From contig NZ_JAPWIJ010000007.1 of the NCBI RefSeq assembly GCF_027270735.1, forward strand, positions 248,001 to 312,000: a stretch of DNA of 64,000 nucleotides, in the 5' to 3' direction. The notes beneath the pieces are model-generated. The model was given only the letters and a program-made list of their open reading frames with translations, did not search any database and had not been told where the DNA came from. Shown piece by piece: positions 7,026 to 16,983 of this stretch. Each line of letters opens with the position of its first letter. Position 1 is the first letter of the stretch. This DNA comes from Rhodococcus ruber. GTDB lineage: Bacteria; Actinomycetota; Actinomycetes; Mycobacteriales; Mycobacteriaceae. The translations under genes were made by a program, and so were the position numbers.

Positions 7026-8822
7026 TCAGAACCAGGCGGGTGACATATCGAGGGTGGTGCGGTCCAGTCGCGCCAGCAGATCGAGCTGAACCGTCACTTT
7101 CGGCAACTCGTAGACGTAGAAGTACTGCGCTGCAGAACGCTTTCCGTCGTAGAAGTCTCCGGACTTCGCGCCGACGGCCAGTAGCTGTTCGAGCCACATC
7201 CAGGCGATGACGATGTGCCCCATGGCTTCGAGGTAGGCAGTGGAGTTCGCCAAAGCCAGAGCTGCGTCACCGGTCCCCCATACTGCCGCGGTGACCTCGA
7301 CGATTCTTGCGAATCGGTCCTGCAGTTCCGCGCCGAAGGTGGCAGCGTCACCGCCGGCAGCGTCAGCCCGCGCGACCGTCTCCGAGACCTGCTCGCCGAG
7401 TAGCGCCAATCCCGCGCCGCCCTGCATCACGACCTTGCGACCCAGCAGGTCCAACCCCTGAATACCGTGCGTGCCTTCGTGAATCGGATTGAGCCGGTTG
7501 TCACGGTAGTGCTGTTCGACGTCGTAGTCGCGTGTGTATCCGTACCCGCCGTGCACCTGGATGGCCAAGCTGTTGGCCTCGAGGCACCACTGTGACGGCC
7601 AGCTCTTGGCGATGGGAGTCAGGACGTCGAGCAACAGGGTCGAGCGCGCCGCTTCGGCGTCGTCGGACGCCGAGTCCTGGAGGTCCACCAGACGTGAGCA
7701 GTAGAGTCCGAGCGCGAGCGCTCCTTCGACATAGGACTTCTGGGCCAGCAACATTCGGCGAACGTCGGCATGTTCGATCAGTGCGACCGGAGGTGCTGCT
7801 GGATCCTTTGCACCGAGCGGTCGCCCTTGGGTGCGCGTCTTCGCGTACTCGACCGACTTCAGGTAGCCGACGTACCCGAGCGCGATGGCCAGGAATCCGA
7901 CCCCGATCCTGGCCTCGTTCATCATGTGGAACATGTACGACAGTCCGCGGTTCTCCTCGGCGACCAGGAACCCGACTGCACCGGGTTGCCCTGCGGGAGA
8001 ATGGGTTCCGTCGCCGAATGCCAGCAGGGTGTTGGTGGTGCCGCGGTTGCCCATCTTGTGATTGAGGCCGGTCAACACGATGTCGTTGCGCTCGCCGGCA
8101 CCGCCGTCGCCGTTCGGGAGGAATTTGGGAACGATGAACAGCGAGATCCCTTTGACACCGGGAGGACCTCCCGGTGTCTTCGCGAGCACCAGGTGGACTA
8201 TGTTCTCGGTCAGTTCGTGATCGCCGCCGGAGATCCACATCTTGGTACCGGTGATACGAAAGCTGCCGTCGTCCTGCGGTACCGCTTTGGTCGTGATGTC
8301 CGCCAGCGATGATCCGGCCTGCGGCTCCGACAGACACATGGTTCCGAACCACCGACCGTCGAGCATGGGCCGCACGTAATCACGTACCTGATCCGGTGTG
8401 CCGTACGTTGCGATCAGGTTGGCATTCGCCATGGTGAGGAACGGGTAGGAGGAGGTCCCGGCGTTGGCGGCCTGGAAGAATGCCATCGCCGCCCGAGAGA
8501 CCGTTGCAGGCAGTTGCATTCCGCCGATCGACTCGTCGAACTGCCCGGCGATCAGACCCGCCGACGCGTACACGTCGAGCGCTGCCTTGACCTCGGGGAT
8601 CAGCTGCACCGAGCCGTCCGAATTCATGGTCGGCTCGTGCGCATCGGCCTTCTTGTTGTGCGGCGCGAAGTGCTTGCGCGCAATATCCGCGCTGAGGTCG
8701 AGTACTGCGTCGAAGGTCTCGCGCGAGTGTTCGGCGAAGCGGGGACGAGTGGTCAGGCCTGCCACGTCCAACCACTCGTACAGCAGAAAATCCAGGTCGC
8801 GGCGCGAGAGGACGTCCGACAT
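7026..8822 (-). CDS. Acyl-CoA dehydrogenase, long (FadE) type
   Basis: A 598-residue FAD-dependent acyl-CoA dehydrogenase with the extra N-terminal segment and C-terminal extension of the roughly 600-residue actinobacterial FadE group. FAD/substrate signatures MCLSEPQAGSSLADI and MWISGG are clear, and the C-terminal half contains VHGGYGYTRDYDVEQHYRDN, in which the family's active-site region is recognisable. It introduces the 2,3 double bond in beta-oxidation; chain length preference cannot be told. It is divergent from the carboxylic acid reductase gene across a 317-base spacer and is followed by an SDR. Confidence 0.9.
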   Translation of the reverse strand: MSDVLSRRDLDFLLYEWLDVAGLTTRPRFAEHSRETFDAVLDLSADIARKHFAPHNKKADAHEPTMNSDGSVQLIPEVKAALDVYASAGLIAGQFDESIGGMQLPATVSRAAMAFFQAANAGTSSYPFLTMANANLIATYGTPDQVRDYVRPMLDGRWFGTMCLSEPQAGSSLADITTKAVPQDDGSFRITGTKMWISGGDHELTENIVHLVLAKTPGGPPGVKGISLFIVPKFLPNGDGGAGERNDIVLTGLNHKMGNRGTTNTLLAFGDGTHSPAGQPGAVGFLVAEENRGLSYMFHMMNEARIGVGFLAIALGYVGYLKSVEYAKTRTQGRPLGAKDPAAPPVALIEHADVRRMLLAQKSYVEGALALGLYCSRLVDLQDSASDDAEAARSTLLLDVLTPIAKSWPSQWCLEANSLAIQVHGGYGYTRDYDVEQHYRDNRLNPIHEGTHGIQGLDLLGRKVVMQGGAGLALLGEQVSETVARADAAGGDAATFGAELQDRFARIVEVTAAVWGTGDAALALANSTAYLEAMGHIVIAWMWLEQLLAVGAKSGDFYDGKRSAAQYFYVYELPKVTVQLDLLARLDRTTLDMSPAWF

Positions 8823-9034
8823 TCACTTCTCCGATCGCGAGGGGTGACACGTGCGCACGATGGTGACGAGCACTGTGACGCACATGACTGTGGATTCACC
8901 ATACAAGTCGCGATCTCCGGCTTTCACCGAGTACCCGCCCGAGCTGTCACTGCAGATCCGCGTTCGCTGTCCGGGCTCCAAAAACGCAGCCAGGCAGACT
9001 TTTACGACTTATCGGACTATGAGCAGCGTCACGA

Positions 9035-9061
9035 TTGACGTGGTCCCCGACGGCATATACT
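9035..9061 (+). promoter_or_regulatory. Candidate promoter for carboxylic acid reductase
   Basis: TTGACG at 9035-9040 is followed 15 bases later by TATACT (9056-9061), or 17 bases later by TACTTA, within the 317-base divergent spacer 8823-9139. The car start codon is about 80 bases further on. The rest of the spacer shows no convincing gene. Confidence 0.4.
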
Positions 9062-9139
9062 TACCTTTGATAACGATATGAAGCGGACAATCGCGAGGCG
9101 CCCCGGGCAACCGGTGCGTGTCGTCGGAGGGAGTCGAGC

Positions 9140-12100
9140 ATGACGCACACATTGGCCGTCGACAGCCGACAGGATCGAGAGAGCAGGCAACGCAGTCGAT
9201 TCCACGAGCTGCACGAGTCCGACCAGGAGTTTCGAGCCGCCGAACCGGACAGTGCAGTTGCGGACGCCGCCCAGGAGTTGTCGCCCAATCTGGCCCGCGT
9301 CGTTGCCGAGATCATGACGCGATACTCGGACCGGCCGGCGCTGGGCAGCCGGGCTCGAGAAATCGCCCGAGTCGACAACGCAAACACTCTTCGCCTGCTC
9401 CCTCTCTTCGACACCATCACCTACGGGCAAGCCTGGAACGACGCCGGCGCACTGGCCTCGGCTCTGACTCACGACGCGGTCGGAATCGCTCCCGGTGACT
9501 TCTTCGCAACCCTGGGATTCGCGAGCGCCGAGTATGTCATCGCGGAGTTGGCCACGATTCGGCTCGGCGCAATAGCCGTTCCGCTGCAGGCCGGTGCCAC
9601 CGCGGGCCAGCTCTCGGCCATCGCCGCCGAAGTCGAGCCCGTCGTCCTCGCAGCCGATGTCGACAATCTGTCCGTCGCGGTCCAAGTCGCCACGCAGTGC
9701 AGGTCCATCAGACGAATCGTCGTCCTCGACTACGACGCTGCACTCGACGTGCACACACGGATCATGAAGTCCGCACATAACGATGCCGAGCAGGTCGGGG
9801 TTGTCATCCGGCCCCTCACCGAGCTGGTTCGCGACGGTGAGCAACTACCGGAGGTTCCACTACCCGATGCCGAAGATCCCGACCGACTCGCGACACTGAT
9901 CTACACCTCCGGCAGCACCGGAACTCCCAAAGGGGCGATGCACACCGAACGAATCGTCTGCGGAGCCTGGACCGGAGCCTGGCACCACACCGGAGCTTCC
10001 TCCGAATCCGTGGACCGGCCTGCTTTCCCCGTGATCACTCTCGACTATCTTCCGATGAGTCACCTGGCCGGCCGTGGCCTCGTCTTTTCGACGCTCGCTG
10101 CCGGCGGGACGGTGCACTTCGCCGGAGCCAGCGACCTGTCCACCCTGTTCGACGACTTCGCTCTGGCTCGGCCCACGATGGCGCTGTTGATCCCCCGAGT
10201 GTGCGAAATGATTCGACACAACGTTCTCGCCGAGATCGACCGAGAGGTCGAGCGCTCCACGGTAGGAGACGAAGACGCCGTACGGCGAGATGTTCTGGGG
10301 CGCTACCGGAACGAGCAATTCGGCGGCCGCATCCTGGCGGCGATGGTCGGCACCGCACCGATCGCGACGGAGGTCAAGGATTTCGTCACCGAGCTGCTCG
10401 ATATTGCGGTCCGCGACAACTACGGCTCGACCGAAGCCGGAATGGTGCTGCACGATGGCGTCATCGCGCGTCCACCGGTGATCGAGTACAAACTCGACGA
10501 CGTACCCGAGCTCGGCTACTTCTCCACCGACACCCCGCATCCGCGCGGCGAACTCCTACTCAAGACCTCGTCCATCATTCCCGGGTACTACAAGCGCCCG
10601 GACGTCACCGCGGACGTGTTCGATTCCGAGGGCTTCTATCGCACCGGAGACGTCGTCGCCGAGATCGAGCCGGACCGACTTGCCTACGTCGACCGCCGCA
10701 AGAACGTTCTCAAGCTGGCCCAGGGTGAGTTCGTGGCCCTTGCCCGTCTCGAGGCCGTGTTCGGTACCAGCGACCTGGTCGACCAGATATTCCTCTACGG
10801 CAACAGCCAACGCGCGTACCTTCTGGCCGTCGTCGTCCCGGCTCATCCGGATACGACCACCGCCTCGATCATCGAATCGCTGCAAGAAATCGCTGGTACG
10901 GAATCGCTCAATTCCTACGAAATTCCGCGGGACGTGACGATCGAGCACCAGCCGTTCACGCAGGAGAACGGTCTGCTCTCCGGTGCCGGGAAGCAACTAC
11001 GGCCGAAACTCGTCGAACGCTACGGTGCCGATCTCGAGCGTCGCTACGCAGAACTCGAGTCGGGTCAGAACGAACGCCTACGCGAGCTTCGACGCAGCGG
11101 TGCCGACGCCCCGGTGCTGACCACCGTCGGCGATGCGGCACAGGCACTGCTGGGATGCGACGGATCCGACGTCCGACCCGACGCCCATTTCAGTGATCTC
11201 GGTGGAGACTCGTTGTCGGCGTTGACGTTCTCGACGCTCCTGCGGGACATCTACGGAGTGGACGTCCCGGTGGGAGTGATCACCGGGCCGGCCATGGATC
11301 TGTCTGCCTTGGCCGACTACATCACCTCGGCCCGGGACAACGATTCCGACACAGCAACATTCGCCTCGGTGCACGGACGCGACGCCACGGTTGCGCACGC
11401 CTCCGACCTGCGCCTGTCTGCCTTCCTGGACGAGTCGCTCCTCGATACTGCTCATCATGTTTCGGGCCCTCGCACCCGAACCGAAACGGTGTTGCTGACC
11501 GGTGCCAACGGATACCTCGGCCGCTTCCTCTGCCTGGAGTGGCTCGAGCGTATGGCCGAGGTCGGCGGAACTGTGGTGTGCTTGGTTCGCGGACGCTCCG
11601 ATTCCGACGCGCGTTCCCGACTCGATGCAGCGTTCGACAGTGGAGACACAGAGCTGTCCGCTCACTACCGAGCTCTGGCAGACTCTGCGCTCGAGGTCGT
11701 GGCAGGAGATCTGGGCACGCCTCGATTCGGCTTGGGCCACGACGAGTTCGCGGCTCTGGCCGAGCGGATCGATCGCATCGTTCACCCCGCTGCGCTGGTC
11801 AACCACGCTCTTCCGTACGAGCACCTGTTCGGTCCCAATGTCGTCGGTACGGCCGAGGTGATCCGGCTCGCGCTGACCGACCACGTCAAGCCGGTGACCT
11901 ACCTGTCGACGGTCGCCGTCGCTGTGGGCGTCGACAATTTCCGGGAGAACGGCGACATCCGCATAGACAGCCCCTCGCGAGCTGTCGACGATTCGTACGC
12001 CAACGGCTATGGCAACTCCAAGTGGGCCGGTGAAGTGTTGTTGCGCAACGCATTCGACGAATTCGGCTTGCCGGTGTCGGTCTTTCGCTCCGATATGATC

Positions 12101-12667
12101 CTGGCGCACAGCACGTGGTCGGGGCAGCTCAACGTACCGGATGTGTTCACGCGTCTGATCCTGTCGGTTGTGGCAACCGGCCTGGCTCCCAGGACGTTCT
12201 ACGGCACAGGAACCGGTGCGCCGACGGACGAAAGTGGGCGTCCCCTGGCCCATTACGACGGGCTTCCCGCCGATTTCAGCGCCGGTGCCATCACGACGAT
12301 TGCGGGTGCCGAAGTCTCGGGCTACCGAACTTTCGACATCCTCAACCCACACGACGACAACATCTCGCTGGACACGTTCGTCGATTGGATCCGTGAGGCA
12401 GGTCGCGACATCGAGATCGTCGACGACTACGACGAATGGTTCGAGCGTTTCAGCGCTGCAGTCGAGGCTCTTCCGGAGAAGCAGCGATCGCACTCGCTGC
12501 TGCCCTTGATTCAGTCGTACGCGCAACCGCAGCAGCCGTCGTCGGGTGCGATGTTGCCGGCGGACGAGTTCGCTGCGGCCGTAGGGGAGATTCCACACCT
12601 CGGGCGTGGACTGATCGAGAAGTATCTATCCGATCTCGTGGCCCTCGGACTCGTCGGCAAACGCTGA
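9140..12667 (+). CDS. car: Carboxylic acid reductase (A-PCP-R domains)
   Basis: A 1175-residue ATP- and NADPH-dependent enzyme that reduces carboxylic acids to aldehydes. Domains in order are an AMP-binding adenylation domain (YTSGSTGTPKGA near residue 255, NYGSTEAG near 430), a carrier domain with the phosphopantetheine serine in DLGGDSLSA (about 690), and a thioester reductase domain (VLLTGANGYLG near 784, catalytic YGNSK near 956). Length matches characterised Nocardia and Mycobacterium enzymes. The ATG follows GGAGGG at 7-8 bases. No phosphopantetheinyl transferase lies in the window, so the activating enzyme must be elsewhere. It stands alone with its own terminator. Natural substrate is unknown; aryl or fatty acids are both possible. 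Confidence 0.95.
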   Translation: MTHTLAVDSRQDRESRQRSRFHELHESDQEFRAAEPDSAVADAAQELSPNLARVVAEIMTRYSDRPALGSRAREIARVDNANTLRLLPLFDTITYGQAWNDAGALASALTHDAVGIAPGDFFATLGFASAEYVIAELATIRLGAIAVPLQAGATAGQLSAIAAEVEPVVLAADVDNLSVAVQVATQCRSIRRIVVLDYDAALDVHTRIMKSAHNDAEQVGVVIRPLTELVRDGEQLPEVPLPDAEDPDRLATLIYTSGSTGTPKGAMHTERIVCGAWTGAWHHTGASSESVDRPAFPVITLDYLPMSHLAGRGLVFSTLAAGGTVHFAGASDLSTLFDDFALARPTMALLIPRVCEMIRHNVLAEIDREVERSTVGDEDAVRRDVLGRYRNEQFGGRILAAMVGTAPIATEVKDFVTELLDIAVRDNYGSTEAGMVLHDGVIARPPVIEYKLDDVPELGYFSTDTPHPRGELLLKTSSIIPGYYKRPDVTADVFDSEGFYRTGDVVAEIEPDRLAYVDRRKNVLKLAQGEFVALARLEAVFGTSDLVDQIFLYGNSQRAYLLAVVVPAHPDTTTASIIESLQEIAGTESLNSYEIPRDVTIEHQPFTQENGLLSGAGKQLRPKLVERYGADLERRYAELESGQNERLRELRRSGADAPVLTTVGDAAQALLGCDGSDVRPDAHFSDLGGDSLSALTFSTLLRDIYGVDVPVGVITGPAMDLSALADYITSARDNDSDTATFASVHGRDATVAHASDLRLSAFLDESLLDTAHHVSGPRTRTETVLLTGANGYLGRFLCLEWLERMAEVGGTVVCLVRGRSDSDARSRLDAAFDSGDTELSAHYRALADSALEVVAGDLGTPRFGLGHDEFAALAERIDRIVHPAALVNHALPYEHLFGPNVVGTAEVIRLALTDHVKPVTYLSTVAVAVGVDNFRENGDIRIDSPSRAVDDSYANGYGNSKWAGEVLLRNAFDEFGLPVSVFRSDMILAHSTWSGQLNVPDVFTRLILSVVATGLAPRTFYGTGTGAPTDESGRPLAHYDGLPADFSAGAITTIAGAEVSGYRTFDILNPHDDNISLDTFVDWIREAGRDIEIVDDYDEWFERFSAAVEALPEKQRSHSLLPLIQSYAQPQQPSSGAMLPADEFAAAVGEIPHLGRGLIEKYLSDLVALGLVGKR

Positions 12668-12673
12668 AGCATC

Positions 12674-12705
12674 TCCCGATGCGGGCCTCGTGGCCCGCAT
12701 CGGGA
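12674..12705 (+). terminator. Terminator hairpin after carboxylic acid reductase
   Basis: A perfect 14-bp stem (12674-12687 with 12692-12705) around a 4-base loop starts 7 bases after the car stop. There is no T run, as is common in actinobacteria. Confidence 0.75.
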
Positions 12706-12737
12706 TGTGGCCACCCGGACGGTAAGGTCATAACTCT

Positions 12738-13034
12738 ATGTGGATTGGATGGATAGAATTCGACTTTCTTCTCGGCGATGTGCACTCACTCAAGGAGAAA
12801 CGCTCCGTTGTTCGGCCGGTGATCTCTGAGATGCACCGCAAATTTGCGGTATCCGTCGCAGAGACCGACCATCGTGAACTGCACCGGCGAGCAGGTATCG
12901 GCGCTTCCGTCGTGGCGGGCGATCTCGATCATGTCACCGACGTTCTCGACCGCATCGAGCGGGCTGCGGCGTCACGGCCCGAGCTTCAACTCGTATCGGT
13001 TCGTCGGCGAACCATCCGAAGCGACGATATCTGA
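12738..13034 (+). CDS. DUF503 (YlxP-like) small protein
   Basis: A 98-residue DUF503 protein. The family signature HSLKEKRSVVRP near residues 17-28 and the following beta-alpha pattern with VSVAETDH are present. YlxP-like proteins are often encoded next to translation and ribosome maturation genes (infB, rbfA); here the gene stands alone after car. Function is unknown in detail. The C-terminus is longer and more basic than usual. Confidence 0.85.
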   Translation: MWIGWIEFDFLLGDVHSLKEKRSVVRPVISEMHRKFAVSVAETDHRELHRRAGIGASVVAGDLDHVTDVLDRIERAAASRPELQLVSVRRRTIRSDDI

Positions 13035-13049
13035 GGCCTGCCCGACGGA

Positions 13050-13613
13050 CTAACGGCGGACGTCGAACACCTGTTTCTGAATTCCGTTTCCGTAGACCTC
13101 GTGTTCGACCAAGTCGAGATGCGTGGTGTCCTTGTCTGCTGCACTGAACAGGCGCTTGCCCGCACCGAGCAGGAGCGGAAAGACGAGCAGGTGGTATCGA
13201 TCGACCAGCCCGGCGTCGGCCAGACTCCGGCCCAGCGTGGCGCTACCGTGCACGGAGATCGGGCCACCGTCGGTGTTCTTGAGCTCGGCTACATCGTCGA
13301 TACTGCGCAAAATGGTTGCAGGCCAACGTGAATCGTCCTGCTCCAGCGTGGTCGAGACCACATATCTGGGCATGGCATTGTATTCGGCGAAATCGTCCAT
13401 CGTCGGCCAGATCGGCGCGAATGCCTCGTACGAGGTGCGGCCCAGTAGCAGCGCCGACGCTTCGCTCTGCTCACGCCCCTTGATTTCGTATGCCGCCGGG
13501 TCGAACTCGATGTCCTGGAACGTCCACCCGGAGTTGCGGTAGCCAGCTTCGCCACCGGGTCCTTCCATTACGCCGTCGAGCGAAACGAACGCGGTCACGA
13601 TCAGAGTGCGCAT
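13050..13613 (-). CDS. Dihydrofolate reductase family (RibD C-terminal-like) protein
   Basis: A 187-residue cytoplasmic protein of the RibD C-terminal/DHFR-like fold. Visible family features are the N-terminal strand VTAFVSLDGVMEGPGG, LLLGRTSYE near residue 56 and the nucleotide-binding segment ISVHGSATLGRSL near 118. These stand-alone proteins are presumed NADPH-dependent reductases with unknown substrates. It converges on the DUF503 gene (15 bases apart) and is divergent from the FAD oxidoreductase gene. Confidence 0.88.
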   Translation of the reverse strand: MRTLIVTAFVSLDGVMEGPGGEAGYRNSGWTFQDIEFDPAAYEIKGREQSEASALLLGRTSYEAFAPIWPTMDDFAEYNAMPRYVVSTTLEQDDSRWPATILRSIDDVAELKNTDGGPISVHGSATLGRSLADAGLVDRYHLLVFPLLLGAGKRLFSAADKDTTHLDLVEHEVYGNGIQKQVFDVRR

Positions 13614-13692
13614 TGGCGGTCCTCACAGTCAAGGGTGTCGGGTGCCGGAATCGTAAACCATGCAGTGCCGGTCGACGGATACCATTGTCGGC

Positions 13693-14853
13693 ATGATCGG
13701 CACCGTCCCCACCGACATGTCCCGTCCGGCGTGGGATGACGATCCTGCGGTGTCGGGTTGGCGGGGCTTGCCCACGTTGGACGGCGACTGCTCTGCTGAC
13801 GTCTGCGTCGTCGGTCTCGGTGGTTCGGGTCTGGCCGCTGTCGCCGACCTCGTCGACCGCGGACTCGATGTGGTCGGGATCGATGCAGGGCGAGTCGCAG
13901 CCGGTGCTGCGGGTCGAAACGGCGGCTTTCTGCTGGGCGGCCCCGCAACGTTTCTGCACACCGCGTTGTCGATGTGGGGGCCGTGCGCCGTCGATCTCTA
14001 TCGTGCGACCCTCACCGAGATCGATTCGTTGGAGGCACTCCTCGGGTCGTGCGTGATCCGCCGCACCGGGTCTATCAGGCTTGCGGGCGTCCCGGATACG
14101 CAGGCCGACCCCGCCGATGCGCGGGACTGCTCGGATCTGGAGAAGTGCCTGCGCGAGAACAACATTGCCGTCGAACCGTATTCGGGCGAGCTGGGGCACG
14201 GCATCTTGCTGCCCGATGATGCGGTGATGAATCCTGCCCGTCGTGCAGTCGGAATGGCGGCGGCGCTGGCCGGTCGCGCCAGGCTCCACGAGTACACCCC
14301 CGCGGTTGGCATCGAACCCGGAGCGGTGACGACGCCGACCGGGGTGATCCGCTGTGGTCTCATACTGGTTGCCGTAGACGGTCGCCTCGAACGCGTACTC
14401 CCCCAGCTCGACGGTCGAGTTCGGACGGCCCGCCTCCAGATGCTCGCCACCGCTCCTGTCTCGGCGGGTCGGTTGCCGTGCCCCGTGTACGGACGGTGGG
14501 GATACGACTATGCGCAGCAGGACGCGTCGGGACGGCTGTACGTCGGGGGTGGCCGCGACTTGTTCGCCGAGGAAGAGTGGACCTTCTCCAACGAACCGAC
14601 GGCCCGAGTGCAGAATTACCTCGACTCGCTCGCCGAGTTGTTTGCCGGTGAACACGTCTCCGTGAACGCCCGGTGGGCAGCGTCGGTGGGGTTCACCGCG
14701 GACGGGCGCCCGCTGTGTGGCTACGTCGATGACGGAGTGATCGCGTTCGGTGGCTACAACGGAACCGGCAATCTCGTCGGGCCGGTGACCGCTCGCGCTG
14801 CTGTGGCCCTCGGACTGGACGCAATCGAGGTTCCGACGTATCTGAGCAGCTGA
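13693..14853 (+). CDS. FAD-dependent amine/amino-acid oxidoreductase (DAO family)
   Basis: A 386-residue DAO-family flavoprotein. The FAD-binding VCVVGLGGSGLAAV lies near residue 35 and the second half of the site near the C-terminus (FGGYNGTGNLVGP). AAGAAGRNGGF is the typical second FAD-contact motif. Such enzymes oxidise secondary amines or amino acids; glycine-oxidase-like and sarcosine-oxidase-like members exist and cannot be separated by eye. Start at 13693 is preferred; the frame is open back to 13660. The gene stands alone, 20 bases before a small conserved gene. Confidence 0.85.
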   Translation: MIGTVPTDMSRPAWDDDPAVSGWRGLPTLDGDCSADVCVVGLGGSGLAAVADLVDRGLDVVGIDAGRVAAGAAGRNGGFLLGGPATFLHTALSMWGPCAVDLYRATLTEIDSLEALLGSCVIRRTGSIRLAGVPDTQADPADARDCSDLEKCLRENNIAVEPYSGELGHGILLPDDAVMNPARRAVGMAAALAGRARLHEYTPAVGIEPGAVTTPTGVIRCGLILVAVDGRLERVLPQLDGRVRTARLQMLATAPVSAGRLPCPVYGRWGYDYAQQDASGRLYVGGGRDLFAEEEWTFSNEPTARVQNYLDSLAELFAGEHVSVNARWAASVGFTADGRPLCGYVDDGVIAFGGYNGTGNLVGPVTARAAVALGLDAIEVPTYLSS

Positions 14854-14872
14854 CCCATGGCAGTGTGTACTC

Positions 14873-15190
14873 ATGGCTGACGAACCGGAACGCACCGAAG
14901 ACGGCCACTACGTTGTCATAAAGGGGCGACGTTGGCGCGCAACGGATCCCGACATACCCGAGGATCGAAACGCAGAACTGCGGTCGATTCTCATGGCTTG
15001 GCGCAGGGAGGTCAAACGTACGTCGGGTGCCCCGGAGTCTCGCGCGGGTGTGCAGGCAACCAAGGTTGCTCTCGGTGAACGGGGAACACCGTGGTGGGAG
15101 CAGTCCGAAGACGAGCGACGGGCTCGATGGGAGTCCGAAATTCCCAGGCCGGGAGATACCGATACCTCCTCCGGTGACTTTTCGTCGTAG
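14873..15190 (+). CDS. Small conserved actinobacterial protein of unknown function
   Basis: A 105-residue hydrophilic protein rich in Arg, Glu and Trp (VIKGRRWRATDPDIPED near the start; KVALGERGTPWWEQ near residue 64). No membrane segment or known catalytic motif is visible. Similar small proteins are common in actinobacterial genomes, sometimes labelled 'biopolymer transporter Tol' without support. The ATG follows the DAO gene by 20 bases. Confidence 0.75.
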   Translation: MADEPERTEDGHYVVIKGRRWRATDPDIPEDRNAELRSILMAWRREVKRTSGAPESRAGVQATKVALGERGTPWWEQSEDERRARWESEIPRPGDTDTSSGDFSS

Positions 15191-15248
15191 CGCCGGTCTA
15201 CCGTTTCGACGGATGCCGTCGGTGCACATCAGCGAAAAGGAGCCTGTC

Positions 15249-15668
15249 ATGTCCATTCTCAATCCGTATCTTTCGTTTCGAGACAACGCCCGCGAGGCCA
15301 TGGAGTTCTACCGGTCCGTCTTCGGGGGCGAGCTCACTTTCACCACGCTCGGCGAGGCACACGCAAGCGAGGATCCCGCCGACGAGAACAAGATCATGCA
15401 CGGCCAGTTGACCACTTCCAACGGATTCACCTTGATGGGTGCCGACACACCGTCCTCGATGGAACACACTCCCGGTAGCGCGATGAGCGTCTCTCTCAGC
15501 GGCGACGAGGAGGACGAATTGACGGGGTACTGGAACAAGCTGGCCGTCGACGCGCAATTCACGATGGGCCTCGACAAGGCTCCGTGGGGCGATACGTTCG
15601 GCATGCTGACCGACAAGTTCGGTGTGCAATGGATGGTGAACATCGCGGGATCCACACCCGGTAGCTGA
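15249..15668 (+). CDS. VOC/PhnB-like (glyoxalase fold) protein
   Basis: A 139-residue protein of the PhnB-type vicinal oxygen chelate group. MSILNPYLSFRDNAREAMEF, YRSVFGGEL and the C-terminal WGDTFGMLTDKFGVQW pattern are typical. These small beta-alpha-beta-beta-beta proteins often bind a metal, but a specific reaction is not known. The ATG at 15249 follows AAAAGGAG. The MFS gene on the other strand converges on it 18 bases away. Confidence 0.87.
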   Translation: MSILNPYLSFRDNAREAMEFYRSVFGGELTFTTLGEAHASEDPADENKIMHGQLTTSNGFTLMGADTPSSMEHTPGSAMSVSLSGDEEDELTGYWNKLAVDAQFTMGLDKAPWGDTFGMLTDKFGVQWMVNIAGSTPGS

Positions 15669-15686
15669 GCGCAGGCGCAACCGTCC

Positions 15687-16967
15687 CTAGCCGGCGAAGG
15701 TCTTCGGAGGAATCACCTGCCGGAGACCTTCGGGGCCCCAACCCCGGTCGAGCGCGACAAGCAATGCTGCGCAGCCGATTCCGGACAACACCAGGGCAGA
15801 ACCGAACATTGCTGTGTAGCCGAACAGGTCTCCCACCACACCGGCTGCGATTCCTGCCGCTCCTTGCGCGAAGACGACCGCACAGGCCATCAACGTGTAG
15901 TCGCTTCCTGCGAAACGCTTCTCCGATGCGTCCATCATCAGCGCGAACACCGCGACCGTGGCCGCGCCGCCGAGCACGTGCTCGGTGATGTTCGCCGTGA
16001 TCAGTAGTGGAAATCCACCAATGCCGAGGGATGCGATGACGTACAACGCGAGGCTCATGGTCTGGCTCACTCCGCCCACCAACAGCGCCCGGCGACGTCC
16101 GTGCCGGAAGGTCATCCACGCCCCGAGGGCAGCACCGCCGAGCGCGGCCACCGAAGAGAGGCCGCCCTCGACCAACGCGATCTGTGGCAGCGACAGTCCA
16201 CTGTCCGACAGAAACGGCCCCACCAATGCCGATCCCATCGAGTTTCCGAACTTGAACCCGATGATCAGCAGTATTAACGCGACCATGCCGGGCCTGCGGA
16301 GCCTGGACCACCATGCAACCGCAAGCCGAGCCGGCGATTCCGACTCGGCGCGCCGATCGGAAGCGGCATCCGCAGCGTCGAGTTGCCTGCGCATCCACCA
16401 CACCGGGACAGTCGTCAATACGATGAGCAACGCCATCGCGACGAACAACACCCGCCACCCGGCAAAGGTGAACAGCCACAACAGCAGTCCACCGCCACAC
16501 ACCATTCCGATTCGATAGGCACCGACTTGGAGGCCGTTGCCCAACCCGCGCTGCGCCGTGGTCAGCGTTCTGACAGCGATGCCGTCGGTCGCGATGTCCT
16601 GCGTGGCCGAGAGAGCGTTCATGACGAAGATGCCGACGAACAACCAGCGCAACGTCGACGACAGGTCGAGGAACGACAACGCCAGAGCCACCACCGCGGC
16701 CGAACACTGCAGCGACAGCAACCAACGCCGTCTGGATCCGTAACGATCGACGTACGGTGCCCAGAGAAACTTCAGCGCCCAGGGCAGAAACAGCACACCG
16801 GTGGCACTGATCTTCACCAACGAGAATCCCGACTCCCGCAGCACAACCGGGAGTGCCTGGGTGAAGAATCCGAACGGCAGTCCCTGCGCAAAGTAGAGAG
16901 CCCCGAGCAAGGTGAGGGTTCCGGCAGTGAACGACGCCGGACGCACCGCATTGGTCATGTCGGACAT
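15687..16967 (-). CDS. MFS transporter, AmpG/RhtX-like
   Basis: A 426-residue inner-membrane transporter with about 12 membrane segments. The beginning LYFAQGLPFGFFTQALP and the loop FLWAPYVDRYGSRRRW resemble the AmpG (muropeptide permease) and RhtX/FptX (siderophore import) group rather than drug pumps. A basic loop separates the two halves near residues 190-225. The start is taken at the ATG at 16967, dropping a basic 12-residue extension. No siderophore or cell-wall recycling genes are adjacent, so the substrate is open. Confidence 0.83.
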   Translation of the reverse strand: MSDMTNAVRPASFTAGTLTLLGALYFAQGLPFGFFTQALPVVLRESGFSLVKISATGVLFLPWALKFLWAPYVDRYGSRRRWLLSLQCSAAVVALALSFLDLSSTLRWLFVGIFVMNALSATQDIATDGIAVRTLTTAQRGLGNGLQVGAYRIGMVCGGGLLLWLFTFAGWRVLFVAMALLIVLTTVPVWWMRRQLDAADAASDRRAESESPARLAVAWWSRLRRPGMVALILLIIGFKFGNSMGSALVGPFLSDSGLSLPQIALVEGGLSSVAALGGAALGAWMTFRHGRRRALLVGGVSQTMSLALYVIASLGIGGFPLLITANITEHVLGGAATVAVFALMMDASEKRFAGSDYTLMACAVVFAQGAAGIAAGVVGDLFGYTAMFGSALVLSGIGCAALLVALDRGWGPEGLRQVIPPKTFAG

Positions 16968-16983
16968 CGTGTCAGAGCGTCGT

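Noticed and set aside
8851..9081. A 76-codon plus-strand frame in the divergent spacer before car
   Set aside because: No ribosome site or recognisable domain, and it overlaps the candidate promoter.
9860..12598. Long minus-strand frames inside the carboxylic acid reductase gene
   Set aside because: They lie in the shadow of a clear 1175-residue enzyme and show no family features.
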